A stretch of 14,551 nt of DNA from Verrucomicrobiota bacterium (GTDB lineage Bacteria; Verrucomicrobiota; Verrucomicrobiia; Opitutales; Oceanipulchritudinaceae), in contig JAAAOD010000203.1 of assembly GCA_009908535.1 (NCBI GenBank), positions 1 through 14,551 of the forward strand, given 5' to 3'. Below are positions 6,667 through 12,641 of this stretch, piece after piece. The notes under the pieces were generated by a model, which was given only the letters and a program-made list of their open reading frames with translations, ran no database searches and was not told the DNA's origin. Numbering within the stretch: the stretch's first letter is position 1; each line of letters begins with the position of its first letter. A program made the translations under genes and the position numbers.

Positions 6667-7355
6667 AGACGGACAATCCCGGAACCCGCTGGCCCGAAGA
6701 CATGCCGAACCTGGACAACCGCGTTTTCGGCGAGGACGGCCAGCCGGATGTCTTTATTGCCCGGGATTTCTGGCGCAAACTGCTGTTCCTGCTCTTTTCC
6801 CTCGCGATCCTCGTCGTCGCCGTCTGGGAAATCTGGGGCCCCTTATCCCGGTTCCTGTTCGGGGAGCGCGCGGAGGCCCGCGTGGTCCGCGTGGAGCGGA
6901 ACAGTCCCGGAGAGCCGATCGATGTGATCCGGGTCCGCCGTGAAATCGAGGAGGGCGACTACGCCCTCGGGACGATTTTCCGGCACTTCGTCGAAGTTCT
7001 CGACGAGGAGGGGAACCCGCAGGTGCTGGAAATGGCCGTGGCGAGTCGGCAGACCCCCTACGCCCTCGTCAACGACACCTTTACGGTCATCTATTTTTCC
7101 GACGGGGAGTACGCCTACGGAATGTGGCATCACCGCAGCTGGGCCTTCGGCTTAACCCTTCTTCTTCTGGCGGTCACCTTTGTTCCGCTGTCGTGGTATC
7201 TATTCCACCTTGTCGGCAAGCCCATCCCGATCGACCCGGAGGATCCCGCGGAAATCCGAAAGGAGCAGGACATCCTGCGGAAGGAACGCGAAGAGGCCGC
7301 CACGGGGGGAGCCAAAGACGAAGAGGAGGAGTCGCCCCCGCCGCCGCCGGCCTGA
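6663..7355 (+). CDS. DUF3592-like two-helix membrane protein coupled to the MFS transporter
   Basis: A 230-residue protein. A charged N-terminus (1-38) precedes TM1 (about 39-67, FWRKLLFLLFSLAILVVAVW). A beta-rich domain follows at about 68-158 (ARVVRVERN, YALGTIFRHFVEVLDEEG, YALVNDTFTVIYFSDG), and TM2 spans about 160-184 (SWAFGLTLLLLAVTFVPLSW). A cytoplasmic tail with a charged helix (DPAEIRKEQDILRKEREEA) ends in an acidic stretch and five prolines. Two membrane segments flanking a small beta domain is the layout of DUF3592 proteins, whose function is unknown. The ATGA overlap with the transporter gene strongly suggests a shared job, possibly as an accessory or stabilising subunit. With both ends cytoplasmic, the beta domain would face the periplasm, as would the transporter insert. 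The family assignment is moderately secure; the role is inference. Confidence 0.75.
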   Translation: MKTDNPGTRWPEDMPNLDNRVFGEDGQPDVFIARDFWRKLLFLLFSLAILVVAVWEIWGPLSRFLFGERAEARVVRVERNSPGEPIDVIRVRREIEEGDYALGTIFRHFVEVLDEEGNPQVLEMAVASRQTPYALVNDTFTVIYFSDGEYAYGMWHHRSWAFGLTLLLLAVTFVPLSWYLFHLVGKPIPIDPEDPAEIRKEQDILRKEREEAATGGAKDEEEESPPPPPA

Positions 7356-7362
7356 GCATGCG

Positions 7363-7376
7363 CGGGCCGCGGCCCG
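7363..7376. terminator. GC palindrome between convergent operons, candidate bidirectional terminator
   Basis: CGGGCCGCGGCCCG is a perfect 14-bp inverted repeat filling most of the 21-bp gap between the plus-strand stop at 7353-7355 and the minus-strand stop at 7377-7379. As RNA it could form at least a 5-bp all-GC stem with a 4-nt loop. No T-tract follows on either side, so intrinsic termination would be non-canonical. The location between two converging operons is the main argument. Confidence 0.4.
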
Positions 7377-8693
7377 TCAGCTGAAGGTGATGGCGCCGGT
7401 ATCCCGCACGAAGCCGTCCATCTCGTGCAGGTCGGTTATGCGGCGCCCGTTGATGGAGAGGTTTTCAAAACGTACGTCCTCGACGCGATGTTCCGGGTCG
7501 AATCCCCCGATCACGGAGATGGAGTATCCGGGGTTGTAGATGCTTTCCAGGACGGCGATGTCGCGGAAGGTGATGTTGCGGATGTGTCCCCGTTGCGGCG
7601 TTCCGCTGTAGCGGGATTCGATGACACGGATCCAGAAGAGGTTGTCGTAATAGTGCTCGATGCGGATGTCCTCGTAGCGGATGTTCTCGACGAGCGCCTG
7701 GCCCCCGTTGTTGATGGAAATGGCGGCGCCCATGCCGTGGACGTGGAGGATGTCGCAGTCGCGAAAGGTAATGTCGCGGACGGAATCGGTGCGCAGCTCG
7801 TGCCCGATCTCAAGGGCGCTCCCTCCTCCGTCGTTGAGAAGGCTGCAACCCTCCACGAGAATGTCGAAGCTGTCCTTTCCCGGTCCCGGTTGCCCGACTT
7901 TGCCGGAGTGGGCCTTGACCACGATGCAATCGTCACCGGCGCGGATGAAGCAGTTCCGTACGACCGCGTGGCGGCAACTCACGAGGTCGAGCCCGTCCCG
8001 GCCGCCGCCGACGGTGATCTGGCGGAGGTTGTCGACCTGGATGTGCTCACAGTTCCTGAGGAGACAGGTCCAGCGCGTGGGCTCGATCATGGTGAGGTCG
8101 CGGAGGGTCACATTGACCGAATCCTCGACAAGGACGGGATAGGTCGCCTCTCCCGGTCGGTTGAAATAGCTGTTATCGAGGATGCCGTGGCCGGCGATGG
8201 TGATGTCCCGCACGCCGCGTGCCTCGATCGCGCCCCGGACCACCGCCCCGGCCTCGAGGTACACGGTCTCGCCGTCCCGCAGTTCCAGTTTGCCGATCTC
8301 ATGGACCTGACCACCGCAGAAGTAGTGCCCCTTCGCCTTTCCGGAAGGCGGAGGGGCGGCCTCCGGCTTGTGGAGAAAAAGGTAGAGGGGATGTTCCCGG
8401 GACAGGTCCAGATGGTAGTTCCCCGGGCCCGGGACGGTGAAGGACAGGGTCCCGCCCTCCTTCCGGCACTCCACCTGACGCGCGAGGGGCCGTACGCAGG
8501 GCTCCGCCGAGCCGCCCTCCGGGTTGGCCATGGAGGTGTCGGCGACCTCGACAACGACATCGGACGGCCCGTCCCCTTCGGCAATGATAAAGTCCGCTCC
8601 GGTGGCCTGCAGGACCTCCTGCGGTTGGCCGTTGACGATCACGGTGTAGCGGGGTGAGCGCGGGAAAAGGCGTGGGTGGCGAATCGGGTTCAC
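7377..8693 (-). CDS. GH28-like right-handed parallel beta-helix glycosidase
   Basis: A 438-residue protein. An N-terminal beta domain (about 15-110) is followed by a parallel beta-helix with many short turns (VRDITIAGHGILDN, DSVNVTLRDLTM, VRDITFRDCDI, VENIRYEDIRI). Polygalacturonase-family landmarks are partly kept: GGGRDGLDLVSC (229-240) where GH28 has NTDG, and GDDCIVVK (253-260) with the paired aspartates. The GHG histidine region reads DGGGSALEIGHE and the RIK region reads ISIN, so the enzyme departs from true polygalacturonases. There is no signal peptide. The start is GTG at 8691-8693, overlapping the upstream TGA as GTGA, which supports the start and indicates translational coupling. 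It is the last gene of the operon. Hydrolysis of a uronate- or rhamnose-containing oligosaccharide is likely. GH49-like or another beta-helix specificity cannot be excluded. Confidence 0.8.
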   Translation of the reverse strand: MNPIRHPRLFPRSPRYTVIVNGQPQEVLQATGADFIIAEGDGPSDVVVEVADTSMANPEGGSAEPCVRPLARQVECRKEGGTLSFTVPGPGNYHLDLSREHPLYLFLHKPEAAPPPSGKAKGHYFCGGQVHEIGKLELRDGETVYLEAGAVVRGAIEARGVRDITIAGHGILDNSYFNRPGEATYPVLVEDSVNVTLRDLTMIEPTRWTCLLRNCEHIQVDNLRQITVGGGRDGLDLVSCRHAVVRNCFIRAGDDCIVVKAHSGKVGQPGPGKDSFDILVEGCSLLNDGGGSALEIGHELRTDSVRDITFRDCDILHVHGMGAAISINNGGQALVENIRYEDIRIEHYYDNLFWIRVIESRYSGTPQRGHIRNITFRDIAVLESIYNPGYSISVIGGFDPEHRVEDVRFENLSINGRRITDLHEMDGFVRDTGAITFS

Positions 8694-11230
8694 GAGGGGA
8701 AGGCGGGGCGTTGGCGGGTTTTTCGGGAAGGCGTCCAGTCGCCGCGGCCCGGCTCACTGCGGACGAAGCGGGTCTGGTCGGGCTCCGCTTCAGCGGTCCA
8801 GTCGCCGGGAACATTTTCAAGGGAGGCCGGTCCCGGCAGGTGGATCTCGATCACGCGGGCTTCAAGGCGGCCGGAGCGGACGACGAGGCGGGTTCCCTCC
8901 GGGGAGTGGAACAAGGTCCCGTAGCCGCCGGGGAAGAGGAAGCACCAGCGTCCGGCGGGCAGCGGCCGCGCGTTTTCCCCGGGCTCGGAGCTGGCCGGGC
9001 GGATGCGCAGGGTTTCGCCATCATAGCTCAGGCCGAGGTAGGCGTTGGGCACGCCGAGGGCGGACATGGGGCGGAAGTAATGGCCGCCGAATTCCTGATG
9101 ATCAAAGTAGAGGCCCCATTTCCGGTAGCGGGCGTCGATGTTGTGGATGATCGCCTCCGCCTTTTCGACCATGCCGTGCGCGTAGAGCTGGGCGGCGAAA
9201 TTGAACTCGACCCCCGTCCAGCAGGTGTTCGCCTGGTCCACCCAGATGTCCTTGTCGATGTCATGGAGAAAATTGTCGCCCGGCCACTGGCAATTGCGCA
9301 GGCCCTGCTCCGGTTTGTAATTCATGGCGTAGATGCTGCACAGCGCCGTACGGACCTTCGCCTCCTCGAGGAGGGCGGGAAGACCGAGCTGGTGGGCCAC
9401 GCCTTCCCCGATAAGTTGGTCGGTCATGCAGCCGTCACGCCCACCCGGGTCGGATTCGCGGAAATCCGAATACAGGCTGAAGTAACGCCCGTTCCATGTT
9501 TTTTCGGCAAGAGTGGCGCAGCCGGACCGGAACTTGTCCGTGTATTCCCCGAGGAAGGCCTCGTCTTCCAGCATGCGGGCGACCTTCAGGGCGAGGGCAA
9601 GGGCGGCCAGCCACTGGGTGACGACATAGGGGGCCACCCCATACATCGGGAAATTGTCGTAGGAACACATGACGCCTTCCATGTCGGGAAGCCCGTCCCC
9701 GTTGGCGTCCCGTTCGCGCAGAACGTAGGCGAGGGCGCGCTTGCAGTCCGGCCAGACCTCGCGCAACCAGGCTCCGTCGCCGCTCCAGAGCGCCGCGCGG
9801 AGGCTTTGGAACACGAACTGGGCCGGGAGGTCGAGGCGGTGCCCGTCGACTTCGTTGTCATTGCATTGGCGGCTGTTACAGGGAATCGAATGGGCGACGA
9901 TGCCATTGTCCCGCTGCAGGTTTCGCCAGCAGTTGACGGTGAGACGGTCGAGTTCCGGGAAGAGCAGGCTGGTGGCGATCTGCCCGTACATGGCGACGTC
10001 GGTCGTGGCGAGCCCGGCAAAGGGTTTCTTTGGACTGAGGCCCTCGATGACGCCGAAGAGACCGCTGCGCGTCAGCCATGTCGAGGTGCGGAAGGTGTTG
10101 AGGTGGCTGTTGACCTGATCGAGGAGCTTTCCGGAAAGGTCGCTGTCGAAGAAAGCACGGTGGAAGGCCTCGCTCTCCCCGCGCAAACGGTCGAGGTGGT
10201 CCTTGGCGTAGCGGGCCACGGCTTCGGCGGAGGCGAAGTCGACCGCGTAGCGGTGCCCCTCGAGTTCGTCATGGCCGTGCGGCTCGGTGCTGCGATAATG
10301 CGGATCGTTGCGCGGAGGGCGCCCGTAGAGGTTCGGGAAATGCCATGCGAGGAGAAAGCTGTGTCGCAGCCGCTCCCCGCGTTGCGCGAGGCGCGCGGCC
10401 CTGCCGATGGTGGCGAAGCAGCGCGGGTCCGCGCGCTTCCGGCCGCTTTTGCCGTCCACCTTGTTGCGTCCCTCGGTGTCATCGTATTCGGGCAGCGGAT
10501 ACTCGCGGAGAAGGCGCTCGTAGTACGGGTGGTGGTGTTCCCAGCCGAGGTAGGCGGTGGAATCTTCCGCGAGGGAGGCGAGGGCCATCGTCCCGGTGGT
10601 CGGCGCCGCCGGATCAAGCTGGTCGTTTTCGAAGAGGACGGCGGAAAACTCCCCGTCGCGGACCCGCTTGTGCGCATAGACCCGTTCCGGCTGGTCGTAG
10701 CCGACCATGTTGCGCATGGAAGCGAGCAGCTGGACCTCGACCGCCCGCTCCCCCATCGCTTCCACCTCGAAATCGAAGCAGGCAAGGGGCAGGTTGGAAT
10801 CCTTCACGTTCCCGGGGATGAACGGCGACCATGCCCGAAGGCGCACGCGCAACGGCAGACCGTCCTGTTCGAACTCCAGATCGGCGAAGGGCACGCTGGC
10901 CTGATACCGGATGACGTCGACCCCGCTCAGCCAGGGAAACATGTAGTGGTATTCATGTCCCTCAATGGCCGCCGAGCGATGGCTTTCCTCGAGTTGCAGA
11001 AGGACGAGACGCGGGTTCTCGTGCTCAACTTTCACCCACAGGAGGAAAAAGAGGCTGGACTTTGCATCGTAGGGAAAGCGCTCGCCGGTGAAGAGGGGCC
11101 AGTTGTTGAAGATCTGCCATTCGTGGAAACCGCCGTCCTGGCGGATTTCAAGGAAGCCGGTGCCGATCCCGCCCAGCGCCATGCCGGAGCGGGGAATCTG
11201 ACATCGATGAGTGGAGACGGTGTAGGGCAT
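8690..11230 (-). CDS. GH116-family glycosidase (GBA2/DUF608-like)
   Basis: An 846-residue protein in the usual size range of GH116 (bacterial and archaeal beta-glucosidases and beta-xylosidases, and human non-lysosomal glucosylceramidase GBA2). The N-terminal beta domain opens with the hallmark IPRSGMALGGIGTGFLEIR (12-30) and GGFHEWQIFNNW (33-44). The (alpha/alpha)6 catalytic domain begins near residue 355. E396 in FGVIEGL lies where the family nucleophile is expected, before TTDVAMYGQIATSLLFPELD (409-428). D525 in MCSYDNF, after DANGDGLPDMEG, matches the position of the acid/base aspartate. Residues 660-735 (DIWVDQANTCWTGVEFNFAA and on) complete the barrel, and a short beta tail follows. There is no signal peptide. 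It starts 28 bp after the sulfatase and overlaps the GH28-like gene by 4 bp. A beta-glucoside or beta-xyloside substrate is likely; which one cannot be read from sequence. Confidence 0.9.
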   Translation of the reverse strand: MPYTVSTHRCQIPRSGMALGGIGTGFLEIRQDGGFHEWQIFNNWPLFTGERFPYDAKSSLFFLLWVKVEHENPRLVLLQLEESHRSAAIEGHEYHYMFPWLSGVDVIRYQASVPFADLEFEQDGLPLRVRLRAWSPFIPGNVKDSNLPLACFDFEVEAMGERAVEVQLLASMRNMVGYDQPERVYAHKRVRDGEFSAVLFENDQLDPAAPTTGTMALASLAEDSTAYLGWEHHHPYYERLLREYPLPEYDDTEGRNKVDGKSGRKRADPRCFATIGRAARLAQRGERLRHSFLLAWHFPNLYGRPPRNDPHYRSTEPHGHDELEGHRYAVDFASAEAVARYAKDHLDRLRGESEAFHRAFFDSDLSGKLLDQVNSHLNTFRTSTWLTRSGLFGVIEGLSPKKPFAGLATTDVAMYGQIATSLLFPELDRLTVNCWRNLQRDNGIVAHSIPCNSRQCNDNEVDGHRLDLPAQFVFQSLRAALWSGDGAWLREVWPDCKRALAYVLRERDANGDGLPDMEGVMCSYDNFPMYGVAPYVVTQWLAALALALKVARMLEDEAFLGEYTDKFRSGCATLAEKTWNGRYFSLYSDFRESDPGGRDGCMTDQLIGEGVAHQLGLPALLEEAKVRTALCSIYAMNYKPEQGLRNCQWPGDNFLHDIDKDIWVDQANTCWTGVEFNFAAQLYAHGMVEKAEAIIHNIDARYRKWGLYFDHQEFGGHYFRPMSALGVPNAYLGLSYDGETLRIRPASSEPGENARPLPAGRWCFLFPGGYGTLFHSPEGTRLVVRSGRLEARVIEIHLPGPASLENVPGDWTAEAEPDQTRFVRSEPGRGDWTPSRKTRQRPAFPS

Positions 11231-11258
11231 GCGTCGGGGAAGAGGTTGGGACGGTTGC

Positions 11259-12593
11259 TCAGGCCTTGCTGGCCGGAGGCTCCGGGAAATCGCCCGAGGG
11301 GAAGCAATCCCCCGTGGCCTCCATCCATTCCTCCAGCCTCTGCGCGAGGTCGTCCCTGATCGCGGCGCAATCGGGATCGTGGATCCGGTTGCAGGCTTCC
11401 ATCGGGTCGAGGTACAGGTCGTACAGCTCCTCCGTGCCGCGGTCGCGGTCGTAGTGACCGCAGGCTTCCATCACGGGGGTGGACGGCCCGTCGTGCCGCA
11501 TCCATGGCCCGGTGGGGGAATGGCGGCGGATGTATTTCCAGCGCTCGGTACGGACGGAGCGGAGCGGTTCCAGGTCCCCGTGGTAGGTTTGCTCGGCGAA
11601 GGTCGCCTCGTGCAGGGTTTCCGTCTCGCCGCGGACGAGCGGCAGGAGGCTTTTCCCCTCCAGCTGGTGGGCGGGGGTTTTCCCGATCAGTTCGAACAAA
11701 GTGGGCAGGATATCGAGATGGCTGACCATCGGTTCGATGACCTGCCCGCCATTGAAGGGCGAACCCTCCGGGCCGCGGATCATCAGCATGACCTGGGTGC
11801 CCTGATCGCGAAGCGTCTTCTTGCCGCCCGGAAATTCGATTCCGTGGTCGGAGGTGATCACGACGAGGGTGTTTTCCTCCAGACCGTTGTGGCGCAGGGC
11901 GTAGAGGACCCGGCCCATGTACTCGTCCATGATGCGCACGCCCTCGCGGTAGCTTTCCATGTCCTTGCGCACTTCCGGCAGATCCGGAAGCCATGGCGGC
12001 GGCGCGGTGTAGCGCCAGTCAAGCCGGTCCGGGTCGTAATAGCGCGTTTTCGTGAAGCGGTTGCTTTTGCCGTGGAGGTTCAGCTCCGGTCGTGCGAGGT
12101 TGTCGCGGTGGGGTTCATCGATCCCGACGGAAAGGAAAAAGGGGCGCGCGTCGTCGCGCGTGGCGAGGAAGGATTCCACCTTGTCGATGGTCTCGGGATA
12201 GAACTCCCCGTCCTGCCCCCGGGTGGGTGTTTCCCGCTCGAGGACCCGTTCGTAACGGATACCCGGGAAGTGCGCCTTGTGGTCGTCCTCGTGCTGGACG
12301 CCCGCGAGGACCGTTTCATAGCCCCATTCGTTGAGCTGGTTGACGAGGTGCTTGTCGTAATCATCGAACCGCCATCCGCTTCCCCCGGGCAGGCCGAACA
12401 TGCCGACCTGGTGCGGATATTGGCCGCTGAGCAGGGCTGCACGGCTCGGGCCGCAAGTGGGCGCGGCGCAGAAGGCCTTGCGGAAGAGCGTTCCTTCGCG
12501 GGCAAAACGCATCAGATTCGGATTCTCGAAAGGGAATCCGTAGGGCTGGACGTAACGTCCGGCGTCGTGGGCGTGTAGATACAATAGGTTCAT
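11259..12593 (-). CDS. Type I (formylglycine-dependent) sulfatase
   Basis: A 444-residue S1-family sulfatase. The maturation motif C-G-P-S-R is at 47-51 in APTCGPSRAALLSGQYPHQ. Cys47 must be oxidised to formylglycine by a maturase, and no maturase gene is in the window. Metal-site residues are D10 (YLHAHDAGR, with one aspartate where many family members have DD) and D249-H250 (VITSDHGIEF), followed by GGKKTLRDQG (256-265). The C-terminal subdomain has the usual RSVRTERWKYI and EELYDLYLDPMEACN. The protein begins directly with the first catalytic strand (MNLLYLHAHD), so it has no signal peptide and should be cytoplasmic. It removes sulfate esters or sulfamates from a sugar. Its position between a phosphorylase and a glycosidase suggests desulfation of an intermediate in the same pathway. 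The gap to the upstream gene is 48 bp, without a Shine-Dalgarno or a visible terminator. Confidence 0.95.
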   Translation of the reverse strand: MNLLYLHAHDAGRYVQPYGFPFENPNLMRFAREGTLFRKAFCAAPTCGPSRAALLSGQYPHQVGMFGLPGGSGWRFDDYDKHLVNQLNEWGYETVLAGVQHEDDHKAHFPGIRYERVLERETPTRGQDGEFYPETIDKVESFLATRDDARPFFLSVGIDEPHRDNLARPELNLHGKSNRFTKTRYYDPDRLDWRYTAPPPWLPDLPEVRKDMESYREGVRIMDEYMGRVLYALRHNGLEENTLVVITSDHGIEFPGGKKTLRDQGTQVMLMIRGPEGSPFNGGQVIEPMVSHLDILPTLFELIGKTPAHQLEGKSLLPLVRGETETLHEATFAEQTYHGDLEPLRSVRTERWKYIRRHSPTGPWMRHDGPSTPVMEACGHYDRDRGTEELYDLYLDPMEACNRIHDPDCAAIRDDLAQRLEEWMEATGDCFPSGDFPEPPASKA

Positions 12594-12641
12594 ATGGAAA
12601 ACGGGTTCGGGAGTTTTTTAAGCGCGGAGAAGCCCTGTTGG

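Noticed and set aside
7324..7355. GAGGAGGAG and CCGCCGCCG repeats at the end of the DUF3592-like gene, considered as a sequence repeat element
   Set aside because: They are simply the acidic and polyproline codons of the protein tail (EEEESPPPPPA). No extended repeat array is present.
8654..11359. 901-codon open frame on the plus strand, opposite the GH116 gene
   Set aside because: Its translation is low-complexity and rich in Gly, Ala, Val and charged residues, with no recognisable domain. The opposite strand encodes a clear GH116 enzyme. Long antisense frames are common in GC-rich genes.
11229..12578. 449-codon open frame on the plus strand, opposite the sulfatase
   Set aside because: The sulfatase on the minus strand has all expected motifs. 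This frame has none and lies directly antisense.
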